A DNA stretch of 64,000 nt from Isoetes taiwanensis (taxonomy: Eukaryota > Streptophyta > Lycopodiopsida > Isoetales > Isoetaceae), in assembly GCA_021234155.1 (NCBI GenBank), contig JAJEKV010000053.1:9745798-9809797 (forward strand), written 5' to 3'. Both the position numbers and the translations under genes were made by a program. Positions 34,975 through 45,880 of the stretch are shown here, in pieces (the stretch's first letter is position 1; the number at the start of each line of letters is the position of its first letter). The notes beneath the pieces are model-generated. The model worked only from the letters and a program-made list of their open reading frames with translations, was not told the DNA's origin and ran no database searches.

Positions 34975-37900
34975 AAACTGAGCAACAACGTTCATTTGCA
35001 TAGGTGCTTCCTAATCTGAGAATCGCTTAATTGCAACAGAATTACCTCTCTATATATGTAAAATGAACAAGTCAGTCAGATGTTCTGACATATGAAACTA
35101 CAAGTTAAAGTTAAAGGATCTTACAGGAGCAGAGCTATCAAAGAATTTGGATTGGTAAGCTGACAATTGATTTCCTCTGGATTCATCCTAATTGTGTTGC
35201 AATATCCCCGCCATAAATCTGCAGAAAAAACATGGAATATGTGATTCTAGAACTACTACGTATGCCATAGACAAGAATGCTGGTAGCCAGTTAAGTAAAG
35301 ACAAAAGGAAGAAAATTTGCAAGTTGATCATTTGAAAAGACCTATCTTAGAGATAGAAAATAAAAGGCCACCCACTAGCAAACTCAAATCCAAAGGCAAA
35401 GTAAACGGTACAAGAAATACGAAGATGTCTTGATACGGAAGGGGAGGGACCAATGGGTGAAGGAGGTCAAGTTAGGAGAAAACAATTTGCTTATTAACTT
35501 TGTTATCTAGATGTTAGGACCTTATATAGTGCATATGAGCCAATAGCTATCACATATAGCAACCACCCAAAACTGCAATGGCTTTGTCCGGTTCACATTA
35601 ACCCAATTAATTAAATGTAGCAACTAGCTATAACTTAATGAGAAAATGAGCTCATTATAATTAAAATTACGGGAAAAACTCAACCCTAGGTTAAAATTAT
35701 GGGAAAAACTCAACCCTAGGCCGATACACTGGTTTGCCCTAGAAAGCTTGATATTATAATATCTTAAGACTAAATAAGGCAAGATAAGAGCAAAAACAGA
35801 AACATTAGGTTAGGTCTATTCCCAACAAAAAAAAATTTCGGCTGTGATGCCAATGCCTTATTCGTGATTCAAAACAGACTAAGACTATGATTTAGGTTAG
35901 TCCTGATGCTTCGCAAAACTATCATGGCTTTTGGTCGGCTCCGATCTTGGCTTTAGAAATAGTCAGGTCGAAAACAGAGAAATAGGGCTACCATGGATAC
36001 GCGCTACAGATCGGGAAGAACCAACGATGATCTTGGCTTCAGCTCCGCTCAAAATTTGTAATACTATCATGCCTTCAGTTGGGCTAGGCATTTGCCTTCA
36101 TTTCGCTGTGCTAAATCCGACCGTGGCTTTGGTTCGGCCAGGCAGGTTAAGATGCCAGGGATTACAAAAGGACAGACAGATACAGGCAAGTGGCTTCGAT
36201 TTATGAAAATTATAGTTATCAAGAAAACCCAGGTCTAGCAATCAATGGACCTCTTCTTGTTGCCGAGGTAACCAGACAAGTAATAGACAGAGGTAAGGAT
36301 TAACACAAGTAAATAATTTCTGTAGCCTGGAGATAGGATTGCCACTAGCCTGATGATTTAATTGAAGGACTGCGATTGAAACTGTTGTCCTTCCTTTGAA
36401 GATCAAGTCTGGTGATTTCATTACACTTGGAGTAGATTAGGCAACGGAAAATGAACACAGGTAAAAATGGACAGGAAAAATACAAACTCTTATTTTGCAC
36501 AGCTATTTCTTTGCGTTTCTTGCAAGGCCTGAAGTGCCTTCTAGGAATTCTAGAGTCTTCTGTGCAAATATCTGTTAGATTTTGGGTTCAACAAGCAGCA
36601 GAAAGTACGTTGTTGTGGTGTTCACTGTATTTTGTCATCTATTGGAAAGAACGCAGCTCTGTTCATTGTCGACCAGAAAAAGGGCATCCGACATCAGGGA
36701 ACAAGCAAATGCCACACATATTAATTTTATTAATGCTGTAAGGCTGCAAAGAACCGGAACTTACACCTAAACTAGCAGAAAATAAGGATTTCATCCTTTT
36801 AGTCTAAACTGAGACCATACCTCTTAACAAATCTCTGTTTGCCAGAGCTATTCCATAGAGCATGCCACAGCCATATGTTATTACCAAATTCCAGGCATGC
36901 CAATTAGAAAGGAGTAAAATCCTCCATTTCATAGAACTCCGCAACTTTTGACCCTTCCCTGTCTCTGATCAAGATTAGATTCTTTCTTTTAGAAATCAAC
37001 AATTTACCTTTATCGATGATAGCCTTGCTTGTTGGCTCTAGAGATGATTGTAACTGCAAATTATTCTCCAATTTTAGACTCTAGCCGGTTCTCCAATGCT
37101 TGTAGCCATGCTGGAGCCTTTGCGCTTGCTGCTGCCTTTACAACTCCAGAAGACTCCAGAGATCTTGAAGCCACTAAAAATGCTCTCTTTCCAGGCTTGA
37201 CGTCAGTCAGTTTTGGGGCCATAGAGTGCAACAAAGGAATCTGTGGGAAATAAAAACGCAATGCTTGGATACCAGGCTGCCACCAACCGGAAAGGAAAAT
37301 AAGATAGCCAAGCGTCCAACACTAAGGAAGAGGGGCAACCGGCCAACAAAGGAGAAGAGGCGTGAAGCAAAGCAAGCCCTTTACTTGAGAAGAGTTGAAA
37401 AACGAAGGAAAAACTCCGGAAGGCAGGGGATTGTTGTACAAAAAGAAAAGAGGAGCAGATTTGGTCTGTGGCAGCAAGGCACGAAAACAGATTTGCAGGG
37501 CCGTTGTGCAAGCCACGAAACTTTGGCAGACTAAATCGGCAGACCAAAATCGGTCCAACACCGTCCAACACCAGGAAAGGAAAGGAGGATGCACGAAAGC
37601 TGACGAGGAAGAAAGGAACTAGAAAGAACTAAATATGGAATGGGGAAGAAAAACAAAGTTAACTGAAATGCTAACTAACTCCGTAGTTCTAGAACTTCGT
37701 TTTCCTTCTATTCGTTGAAACGAAGGAAAACGCCATATAATAACTTGCAATTATGTATAACTGAAGAAGGAGGTTAGATCATTCTTACTTCAGCTGTGTT
37801 GTTCAAGAAGACGTTGTTCCTGAAAGTTTCAACTGCTCCATTGGATTCATAATTGAGGAAAACAGCTCCACCATCTTCCTGTGTTGCGAAATACACAAAT

Positions 37901-38635
37901 ACTAATGTTAGGAACTCTAAATTTACTGCATTGTAAAACAATCTAAATTTACATATGGTTGCTTACTGCGGCAGAAGTTTCTTTATATGTGCAGGTGGTA
38001 CAGTCCAACTTTGCACCCCCATGATCAGCACAGTCTGTGCTAGAATCATCTACATAAGAAGCTCCTCCAAGTATAGCATTCATAGTTACTCAAGGTAGTG
38101 CAGCTGGTTAGGCTGCATTGGCTCTTGCCCATAACTGGATTAGAAGATGATTCATTGGTTGGAAATATCTTGTTGGCTCCCACATAAATACCTCCTCTCA
38201 ATCCAGCCTGTTAAAGTTTGTCAACACACAATTCAAATCAATACAGATAAAATTTTAGTTTAGCAAAAGGATTTATATAATATTGTTATTTTGAAACATC
38301 CAACAGAAACCATACAAAATTCCCAACATGAAAAGCAAGAAAAGGTATTTCTAACCTTGTTTTCCTAGAACATGTTATCTCTGATATAACCAACAATATC
38401 GCTTCAACATAGAGTGCACCAACTCCAATCTGTTGGGGACAAGAAATGTAAGCACAGGTAAAAAATAGGCAAAGATTAAACAGAAGTGAGATTTGAGATA
38501 AGAGTCTTACAATAGCACTGTTTGAACTTTATTCCATGAGCAGCAAGCCAACATTCTCATTTGCGGTGCCAGATCCTGAGATCAGGATTGCAGCTTCCTT
38601 TTTGCAGACTCTGTTTGCAAGTTCTAGGTTCTTGA
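34975..38635 (-). pseudogene. Beta-helix (Pmp-like) repeat protein gene, copy A
   Basis: Minus-strand exons with GT-AG borders at 38635-38511, 38429-38356, 38207-37967, 37878-37789 and 35218-35125, plus a last exon near 35015. They encode GGA/N-rich repeats such as GGAVFLNYESNG and FRNDVFLNN, typical of right-handed beta-helix proteins (polymorphic membrane protein or pectin-lyase-like). Lesions: an in-frame stop and a length error in the first exon, a 74-bp second exon, a 14-bp deletion in the third (241 against 255 bp in copy B) and a 5-bp deletion in the fifth. The Helentron-like element 35245-37736 lies in the fourth intron. Function unknown; probably once secreted or surface-associated. 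Confidence 0.65.
35245..37736. mobile_element. Helentron/Helitron2-like insertion present only in segment A
   Basis: Segment B reads GTGA-ATAATAAC where this 2,492-bp sequence sits, so both ends are defined. It starts TTCTAGAACTAC. The inverse of that 12-mer lies near the right end (37683-37694), followed by an 11-bp stem hairpin (CGTTTTCCTTC/GAAGGAAAACG, 37698-37732) and ends four bases later in CCAT. Asymmetric terminal inverted repeats, a 3' hairpin and no target duplication are features described for Helentrons. No Rep-helicase is encoded, so it would be non-autonomous. Internal ORFs (37029-37253, 37226-37534) are not recognised. A 30-bp tandem duplication sits near 35662-35720. Confidence 0.6.
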
Positions 38636-38885
38636 CTGTAAGCATTAGAGTTTTTTTGGGATCACTTATTGTCACAACCTCGATGCCAACATGGAAATCG
38701 CGCGGCCAATGAGAATGCGAGCGCGTATAGCCTTTTCTTCATCCATGCCTACCTTCCCATGCCAAGTGTCGTCAAGGTACAGGTTCGGCATTATCCTTAC
38801 CTACTTGCCCTGGAGGTTCGGTGGGCAGGAAGCAATAATTACAAATTATTCCCACCCTGAATTACCGCCCAAATGTTGGGGTGTC

Positions 38886-38897
38886 TATAAGTACACC
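38886..38897 (+). promoter_or_regulatory. TATA-like box of the first element 2 gene
   Basis: GTCTATAAGTAC lies about 135 bases upstream of the ATG at 39024 and just before a C-run. It is the only TATA-like motif in this short interval. Unlike the later genes, this gene has no palindrome upstream. Confidence 0.4.
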
Positions 38898-39023
38898 CCC
38901 CCCTCAACGGCCTGTCTTTTCGCGCCTCTCCATCCAGGTTTGCTAATGCTTTCAATCCTTCTAGTTCTGCGAGCTCATCTGATTCAGACTGTTTGATCTA
39001 ATTATTTTGCCGGTTCATTTCAG

Positions 39024-39944
39024 ATGGCGATTACCTCTGTCACAGCTGAGAACGATTTCAGCTGCTTCAATATATTTCTTGGAAGCTTCATTACAATCCG
39101 ACCGCCACTCAGAGATCCTCACCGGGTGATCAAAGGCAGGAGAAATGTTATTTCATGCCATTGGAAGGCTATTGTTCTCGGGTTCGAGGTGAGAGGGGAA
39201 GTATATATCAAGGTCAGACACCTATACACACCGACAGACATGGGAAAAGAAAAGATAAGATCTCGACGTAATTTCCCTGAGCTTTGTGCTAATTGTGAGT
39301 TTCATTATATCTGTGCTAATCCGTCATTCATTATATTTTGAAGAAATCAACTAATTGGGTTTCTGGTATCTTAGGGCTCTGTATTTTCGATGTGCTGGAC
39401 CTGAAACCATCGAGTTCTATCACAAGCATCTTCCGTGCTTTCTATTACGATATTGGATCCTTGCTTTTTGAAGGTCAAACAGAAGTGCAGCTGCGGGAAA
39501 GGGGGATTTGGTTTAAGATATGAGTATTATCCTCAGAAAGGCAAAATTGTGGACTTACCATTGCCCCCATTATCACAGCTTAGTTCCTGCCCAATGGATT
39601 CCAGTTCTGTGTTTCTTGCCAAGCTGAAATTGTCACAGGAAATTTTCAGTGCTTTGAAGGAGAAAGGTGGAGTCTGTGGACACGTGAAAGTAAATGTACC
39701 CATCGATATATTTATTGCGTTGTTTAAGAATGTCGAGAATGTCAAGAAAACATCAAAAATGTTTACTGTAAATGATTATCAGTTGTTTCTGGATGACATT
39801 TTATGTGATGAATGGTCATCCCGTCTGCATGAAGGAGTTGAGAAGGTAGATTGCAGGATAAAGAAAGAAAGCATTCGAATCAGGTATTGTATTCGAAAGC
39901 AAACCGTTTACATTACATTCAAATACAGAAGATGGAGGAAGTAA
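39024..39944 (+). pseudogene. BAH-like protein of element 2 (one intron, one frame change)
   Basis: Exon 1 (39024 to about 39293) starts MAITSVTAENDFSCFNIFLG and contains HRVIKGRRNVISCHWKA, GEVYIKVRHLYTPTD and a FPELCAN end. A GTGAGT donor and a TATCTTAG acceptor give a second exon with IFDVLDLKPSSSITSIFRAF. The spacing of these strands, with an RHLYTP motif where BAH domains have WFYRP, suggests a divergent BAH domain, a nucleosome-reading fold; this is tentative. A frame change near 39480 is needed to reach the next part (CSCGKGGFGLRYEYYPQKG, later a 60-residue Lys/Arg-rich end), which I do not recognise. It ends at 39944 and overlaps the start of the next small ORF. Confidence 0.4.
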
Positions 39945-40234
39945 AAGAAGGGAGCAGATGGACGTGGGTTCCGGTGGAATAAGACGATGCTGATGGTACC
40001 CATTCTGCGGTCATTGACATTTCTATCTTTAAAAGTGGTCAATTGTTTAAAACCTTAAAAGTCGAAGAAGCATGGTCTTTATTTGATGTAAGAATTATTT
40101 TGGAATCAGAATGTGACTTAAACGTCTTCCATTTTTTGGTGGATGGTGTCAAGGTAGGAAAACGTAGGGAAGAGTTGTATACAACAAAGCTCTGTATGCC
40201 TCCTGTTGTACTTTTCTTAAGTGAAAACAGTTAA
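39932..40234 (+). pseudogene. Small ORF of element 2, function unknown
   Basis: Starting at ATG 39932, overlapping the previous stop, about 100 codons read MEEVKEGSRWTWVPVE, one in-frame TAA, then DGTHSAVIDISIFKSG and NVFHFLVDGVKVGKRREELY to a stop at 40234. The continuity across a single stop suggests a once-functional small protein or the tail of the preceding one. No family recognised. The first palindrome cluster follows 80 bases later. Confidence 0.35.
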
Positions 40235-40311
40235 GCAAATAAATAACAATGGTGTTACTGGATTCAAATCCCAGTGTTGTTTGCCAATAACTTATATCCG
40301 TTTGCAAAGTC

Positions 40312-40595
40312 AGCACCGTGGCCACCGTGCAAAACATGTGGAGTTTGTGTAGTCGTGTTGTGTAGTTTCGCACCGTGGCCACGGTGCGACTACCATATGC
40401 AGAAAGAAGAAGGGTAGGTTATAACTACAATGGTAGCCTTGTATTTTGTTAACAATGGTAGCCTTGTAGTATGTTTTTTAGTTAACTTAATTTTGGTCTT
40501 TTTTTTCGGCAAAATATCGCACCGTGGCCACGGTGCGAAGAACGTATTGTTGCCTTTGGCGTTTATGTTTGTTTCGCACCGTGGCCACGGTGCGA
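40312..40595. repeat. Palindrome cluster P2-a (two pairs, 57-bp pitch)
   Basis: CGCACCGTGGCCACGGTGCG-type sites centred at 40321.5, 40378.5, 40527.5 and 40584.5; intervals 57, 149 and 57. The first has changes in its outer bases. Two ACAATGGTAGCCTTGT sequences near 40426 and 40451 may be decayed sites. The last site is 124 bases before the ATG of the next gene. Confidence 0.95.
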
Positions 40596-40708
40596 CATAT
40601 TCCTCATCAGGACACTTAGAGATTTTAGTTTCGCGCTGTGAGCTCGCAGGCACTTACATATAGGCGATCAGGTTTTTATTGCACTAAAGGAGGCGCTGCA
40701 ATTCCGCA

Positions 40709-42224
40709 ATGTCAAACGGCAGGTCAGAGAAAGCTTGGGAACAGTTCCAGGCATGGTATGACCAGATCGTCAGGAAGGAAGCTGAGCATCGGTTGTCACA
40801 CCCAGATGAGTTCACTCAACAGCCTGAAAACCCGGTAGACGCCACTGTAGTCTACAATAACTTCTGCCTAACGGTAGATATAATCTCCGTGGCTAACAAA
40901 CACATGTATGGTCAGTATATTCAGAGCTTCATGGCCGTGGCAGAAACTGAAGCGCGTCCTTCTCCCTCGACTGGGAAGATTGTATTGAGTCTAAAGTCCT
41001 TTCTGAAGCTTTTTCCCAAAGATGACCATGATAAGGTTCGAAGGTCGTTCAAGAGACTGCCAGCCGACTTATGTGAGAAGGATGGGAAGGATAATTTATA
41101 TCCAATTGACATCATGTTTGCTACTTACATGATATATACAGTTCCACCAACAGATAGGGAAGAACCACAGGTGAAGGCTATTGCAGAACCTCAGTCACCT
41201 GTAGAGGAGGTATTTGATGCAGAGAAAGAGCAGGAACTGGTGGAAAAGCTCGACGAGGACGAGGATGAAGACGTAGATGAGCATGAAGAGAATCTTAATA
41301 GATGGGGTGTCACGGAAGCCTTGCCAGTTAACATAGGAGGGAAGGACTATCTTCTTCTCCACGATATATCTTCCATTACTGGTTTGAGGGAAGATGAGGT
41401 CCTTGGACAAATCTATGCTTTCGTTGTTGGTCTAGACGACTTCACTGACTTCGAGCCGAAAGTGCCTAGGGAGCTGAACGAACTCTTAACCTATGATGGA
41501 ACTTCAATAGCTCCTGAGATTGCTTTTGATAGAGTTCTGGAGATGGCAGAAATGGGCTTGAAGGAAGTCTCAGAAGTAAAGTTCGAGGCGAGTTCATCAG
41601 AAGCTAAAGATAGTGCAAAACAAGTATCAAAGAGCGAATGAAACTCTTCCAGGTCGTCGATCAACAAATCTACCAAAGGGGTTATTGCATCTGATGAAGT
41701 GGAGGTAAGCTACCATAAGTTTGCTTATTTTGTTAAGTGCCTAAAAACGATTGTGTATTGCGCAGGAGATTTTTGTGGACGATTTTTGCGCCAGACATGA
41801 CAGAGTTACCCTTGGCAGAGATGCAAGTATCCCCACTATATGGGCTACCGTTATAAGGGAGAGATCGTTGTGTTCCATTTCTAAGTATAGCCCATATGGA
41901 CCTGAGGAGGTTTTGAAACTCAAGGCCCTCTCGTTGATTGATAGTCACATCCCATTATCTGCCAATTCTGATCGAGTAGTGGCTGTTAGGAGAGATATCG
42001 CCACGCATGTTTTTGGTGGCTTTAGTATGTATTCTATGGCTGCCAATGGAGCTGCATTGGCCTTGTCCGGCGTGGATAAGGCTACAATTCGACTGACTTG
42101 GGAAGAGAGGGAGCCCTAGATTCCTCGTCTTATGTACCTGTTGGATGCTGGTCTGCAGGAGTCCGACTTGGAAGAAGAAGAAGTTTCCGATGACTTACAT
42201 GTTTCTAAGAAAATGAAGTTGTAA
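40709..42224 (+). pseudogene. Acidic two-exon protein of element 2, function unknown
   Basis: Exon 1 (40709-41704) and exon 2 (41766-42224) are joined in frame by a 61-bp GT-AG intron. The product would be about 484 residues: a helical N-terminal part (SEKAWEQFQAWYDQIVRKEA, VLSLKSFLKLFPKDDHDKV), an acidic linker (DEDEDEDVDEHEEN) near 185-200, a domain with DYLLLHDISSITGLREDEV, then GRDASIPTIWATVIRERS and a KKMKL nuclear-signal-like end. Two in-frame stops interrupt it: TGA at 41639 and TAG at 42117. I do not recognise the family. Its position and palindromic upstream region suggest co-regulation with the H3-fold gene. Confidence 0.55.
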
Positions 42225-42325
42225 CCATTGTTAATTAATGCAAAGACTTGTTTTAAATCTCTATTCATGTTATATCGAACACACACTTCAGTTTCATTTT
42301 TATTTGTCTCACGCTTCTATTTTAC

Positions 42326-42461
42326 TCGCACCGTGGCCACGGTGCGAAAACACTGTTGTCTATGCTTACAACTAACTGCTATTCGCACCGTGGCCACGGT
42401 GCGAAAATAGTTCGTTTCCGTGGCTATCCTTTGCGGTGTTCGCACGGTAGCAACGGTACTC
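42326..42461. repeat. Palindrome cluster P2-b (triplet, 57-bp pitch)
   Basis: Sites centred at 42336.5, 42393.5 and 42450.5, intervals 57 and 57. The third is degenerate but exactly on register. The intervening 37-base spacers are unrelated in sequence. A TTTATATAATT stretch follows within about 15 bases, and the next ATG (42577) is 126 bases after the last centre. Confidence 0.95.
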
Positions 42462-42576
42462 TTTATATAATTATCTTTCTTATCGATGTTGTCTGCTTTT
42501 GATATTTGTTCTAAGACATTACATTGCATATTTATCAATCTTGTCTACTCATTTGTTGCATTACAGTTCAGAGACA

Positions 42577-43956
42577 ATGGCACAGAATAGCGGTAATGTC
42601 AGATCTAACCATCCCAGCAACCAAACAACAGAATAGAATAGAATAGAACAGAAGAGAAGGCGTTGTCTGGGCGCACACATGATGGGCAAGACAGCGAGGG
42701 CAGCGCCACTAACTATGTCAGTGCTTCTAACAACCAGAACAGAGCTCAGTCTTCCGAGCCAGAAATCATTCATCAAGCAGGTCTGAACACTGTAGTTCAG
42801 AATGTTGCCAATGGGGCAGAGGAGATTTTTAGAGATATACCTTCTGAGCCAAGGCGTGTTTACCTGTTCTCTGCTGGCCATTTAGTCGGAGGAGGAACTT
42901 TTGTGCAGGCAGCTGTCTGTCATGGAGTTCCTGTGCCTGATGATTGCATCGTCGTTAACGTCGATGTAGTAGTTGCACCAGACACGCAGTTGCCTGTTCC
43001 TTCGATGGGAGCTGACAACTTGCTTGAGGCACTCCATTCCTTCGTCGTGTGGCCCAGGTTGATGGCTTCTTTGTCGCCAACAATAGGCACATTGTCTCTG
43101 CTGGTTAATGAGATAGATTACATTACCAGACTTCCTCGCAGAGTGCCGAAAGTTGGATCGGTGGAGGTAAACCAGAGGCCAGCCTTGCTTGGAGCTGACA
43201 ATGAGAATGCCCATGAGGATGACCATCAGAATGCTGGGAAAGATGAGGATGTGCCTGATCGGATTGTTCAGAATGTTACTCTGAATATTCCTTTTTAGAA
43301 TGTTCATGTTCCTGTTCAGAATGTATCCCCCCCCTGCCCCCCTGAATGTTATGTACCAGGGTGTCCCTGTCCAGGTCCCTGTGACGGATCAAATCGCAGA
43401 AAATGTCATTGTACAAGAGGCAGCTGCAGTACCTGTGATGGTTGTACCTGAAACCGTAGTACCAGATACAGTAGTGGTTCCTGTTGTTGAGCAGACTTTA
43501 GAGGTTGGGGAATCCAGTAGACGTAAGAGGAAGTCTACTAAGCCTAAGCAGCTGTAGAAGAAACAGGTTCTCTGTAAAGGCCCTCCTAAGCTGAATAAGA
43601 AGGGCCATCCATTTAAACCAAAGTATAGATGGATTCGGGAAATCTGGCACTTCCAGAACCACGTGGAGTGGGTGCTTCCGAAGCTCACAATGGCTAGAAT
43701 ATGTAGGGAGCAGGTTCAAGAGAGATACTATAAGATGAGGGGGGATAGTAGAAGGTACCGGAATGCTGGTAGACTTTTTCCAATGCCAGAAGAGGTGACT
43801 CGATTCACTGCAGGTGCCCTTGATGCTCTGCACGAGGCCGCTGAGAATCACATGGTCAGGTTCTTCGAAGACTGTGTGAAATGTGTTGTGCATGGAAAAA
43901 GAGTGACAATAATGAGGCAGGATGTTGCCTTGACAAATTACTTCCGAGGCATGTAA
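42577..43956 (+). pseudogene. Divergent histone H3-fold protein with a long N-terminal extension
   Basis: The last 135 codons align along the H3 fold: RKSTKPKQL (H3 tail RKST...RKQL), KKGHPFKPKYRWIREIW (KKPHRYRPGTVALREIR), VLPKLTMARICRE (LIRKLPFQRLVRE), RFTAGALDALHEAAE (RFQSSAVMALQEASE), RFFEDCVKC and HGKRVTIMRQD (HAKRVTIMPKD). About 24 extra residues sit in loop 1, the loop that is also extended in CENP-A. Ahead lies a 240-residue region with Val/Pro-rich repeats. Lesions: an AGAAT-type repeat after the ATG (about 42618-42650) shifts frame, TAG at 43296 and 43555, and a frame change in a C-run near 43330. A structural nucleosome role, perhaps marking element chromatin, is inferred. Confidence 0.75.
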
Positions 43957-44046
43957 AGTGTTTTATATTAATGAAACGGTTTTTGTTCTATATATTATTT
44001 GCTTGCTAAGTATTTTGATTGTATGTATTCTCTATGTATATCTACA

Positions 44047-44181
44047 CTGCACCGTTGCCACGGTGTGAAATGCGTGTAAATTACTTTGTGAGGGCAGCAA
44101 TTTCGCACCGTGGCCACGGTGCGAAATTGAATCAATCCACGTTTAAGTAGTGGCCATTCTTGCACCGTGGCTACGGTGCGA
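44047..44181. repeat. Palindrome cluster P2-c (triplet, 56/57-bp pitch)
   Basis: Sites centred at 44057.5, 44113.5 and 44170.5; intervals 56 and 57. Outer sites have one or two base changes. The cluster lies after the H3-fold gene and before the coiled-coil gene. Confidence 0.95.
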
Positions 44182-44478
44182 GGTTTCTAATATGAAAATT
44201 GGCTGATAGTATGCAATTGAATATATGTGGTAGATAATTAATCTGCAGCACTGTAGCAGCATTATTGATGTGCACTTTAGCACCATTATTGATCACTGTA
44301 GCTATTTTTGACATTACTATCTATTATATTATACAACACCATCTATTATATTTTCCAGTACTAAAATAAATAAAAAGATAAAATATTTAATAATTTGACA
44401 TCATTGCATAGGGAGATTTATTGATTCATTTGGAAGCAGCGAACCCAGGGGAAAGATGGTGGAAACTAGGAGACAACC

Positions 44479-44946
44479 ATGGTCGAGATGCAGTCGCAAC
44501 TGGCTGAACCAATCTTGGAGCATGCAAATGAGGTCCAAAGGAATGTGCTGACGGAACTAAACAACAATGGCAAGAGAGAAATCAGAGCTCATTATAACAA
44601 ATTGAGGGCGCAAGGATCTTATAGAATGTTCAATCAGGAAGCTGAGATGGATAATCATGCTGTGGAAGGGACCTTGGTTTCTTTGAAGGCATATATTACC
44701 AGAGGAAAGGCTCTGAGGCGGGTCTTAAAGGAGGAGGAGTTGTGGAGGCATAATTCTCTCAAACCGGTTTTTCAGAAACTTTTCCAGGAGCAGCAGAGAC
44801 AGAGGGAGGCTTTATCAGTGATGCTTCTTCAGAACACCACACACATGATTCAGGATCTGGATGACTGGCTCCAGGTCTTTGGCAGGCATAACATTGAGCT
44901 CTTTAATTTGGGCGATCTGATCCAAGCAGAGCTCGGGGTCTTCTGA
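44479..44946 (+). CDS. Coiled-coil protein of element 2, function unknown
   Basis: An intact 155-residue ORF, mostly charged helix: EPILEHANEVQRNVLTELNN, REIRAHYNKLRAQG, RGKALRRVLKEEELWRHNSL, FQEQQRQREALSVMLLQ, ending in a hydrophobic tail. No catalytic motif. It could be a structural or dimerising accessory protein. The nearest palindrome is 308 bases upstream, and an AT-rich interval with CTATTATATT repeats lies between. Confidence 0.5.
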   Translation: MVEMQSQLAEPILEHANEVQRNVLTELNNNGKREIRAHYNKLRAQGSYRMFNQEAEMDNHAVEGTLVSLKAYITRGKALRRVLKEEELWRHNSLKPVFQKLFQEQQRQREALSVMLLQNTTHMIQDLDDWLQVFGRHNIELFNLGDLIQAELGVF

Positions 44947-45303
44947 TCTTGTTTTTCTGTTTCTACCTAAAGTACTCCCAAGATTTAAATAGTCAGTGAT
45001 CCCCTTTCTCTTGCTACTATATTTGATCTATTATAGAATCAAATATAAGGATATCCCTCAGGTGATTTTGTAAAGGGATCTTCCTAAAATTTGGCTGCTT
45101 TATGCATCCCATCCTTATGTATTTCATATTCTAGATGAATATAAACCATCTATTATATTTTACAGTACTAAAATAAACAAACTTAAGAATATAATCTCTA
45201 ATAATGTGCCAACATCAATGCCAACTTGAACAATGTTCATTCAGACTCATCATCAACAAAGCTCAGAGATCCTTTCGATCATGAACAAACCATGCTCTGA
45301 ATT

Positions 45304-45513
45304 CTATAGAAGGTGAATCACAACATCGAAGGGATCCGGATAGAAACTGACAGGATTCATAGTAACAACAGCTAGCCAGTCTTCTAGTGCTATATTTTGC
45401 TGGCGGCACTTACAGAGGTCCTCATGGTTCATCTTGCAGGTAATGGAATCGCGATCATCATCAGAATGTGCCACAAGCCTTGGCAAAGTCGACGCCTTGG
45501 CAATTTCATGCAT
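45304..45513 (-). CDS. Small minus-strand ORF of element 2, function unknown
   Basis: A 69-codon ORF (MHEIAKASTLPRLVAHSDDD, CKMNHEDLCKCRQQNIALED, then a hydrophobic end). It faces cluster P2-d, which is 242 bases upstream on its strand, the same kind of placement as the other element genes. It may be an exon of a larger gene. No family recognised; low confidence that it is translated. Confidence 0.3.
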   Translation of the reverse strand: MHEIAKASTLPRLVAHSDDDRDSITCKMNHEDLCKCRQQNIALEDWLAVVTMNPVSFYPDPFDVVIHLL

Positions 45514-45744
45514 ATCTAGTTATACCCACCAAAATTATTAATGGTATATACATACAAATTATTGGACATGTATCTGTACATATACTCGTATATAGAAACA
45601 ATAATGATGCTACAGTTGGAATTGTCTCTAACAACTGCACAACATGAACGTCAAAAGCATTCCAAAGTTATTTTACAATTAATATATGAGTAATTTCTAT
45701 CTAATTTTCCATGTGTAACGTAAAGTGGTCTGGGAGGGCCTATT

Positions 45745-45880
45745 TCGCACCGTGGCCACGGTGCGAATATTGGTTATTCCATAACTAATTCCCAACTTCA
45801 TTCGCACCGTGGCCACGGTGCGATTACTTGTCATTCATCAATTGAATACCAACTAAGTTCGCACCATGCCCACGCTGCCA
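45745..45880. repeat. Palindrome cluster P2-d (triplet, 57-bp pitch)
   Basis: Sites centred at 45755.5, 45812.5 and 45869.5; intervals 57 and 57. Two are perfect 20-mers; the third has changes on both halves but keeps the register. It lies between the small minus ORF and the 3' end of the transposase-like gene. Confidence 0.95.

Larger units (their letters stand above)
32398..38650. repeat. Segment A of a large direct duplication (partner: segment B)
   Basis: Homologous to 48853-60696 in the same orientation, with few mismatches outside the insertions. Contents in order: a non-coding part with a degenerate PBS-like sequence near 32500-32527 and conserved but stop-bearing frames around 32824-33120; a tRNA-T-arm-like GTGGGATTTGAACCCAC at 33769-33785; and the decayed beta-helix gene on the minus strand. 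Segment A has one insertion that B lacks (35245-37736), and B has five that A lacks. Confidence 0.95.

Noticed and set aside
39932-43557. Cytosine-deamination signature from the in-frame stops in element 2
   Set aside because: All stops could come from CAA, CAG or CGA by C-to-T change, but that is true of any stop codon, so they prove nothing without an alignment to intact copies.
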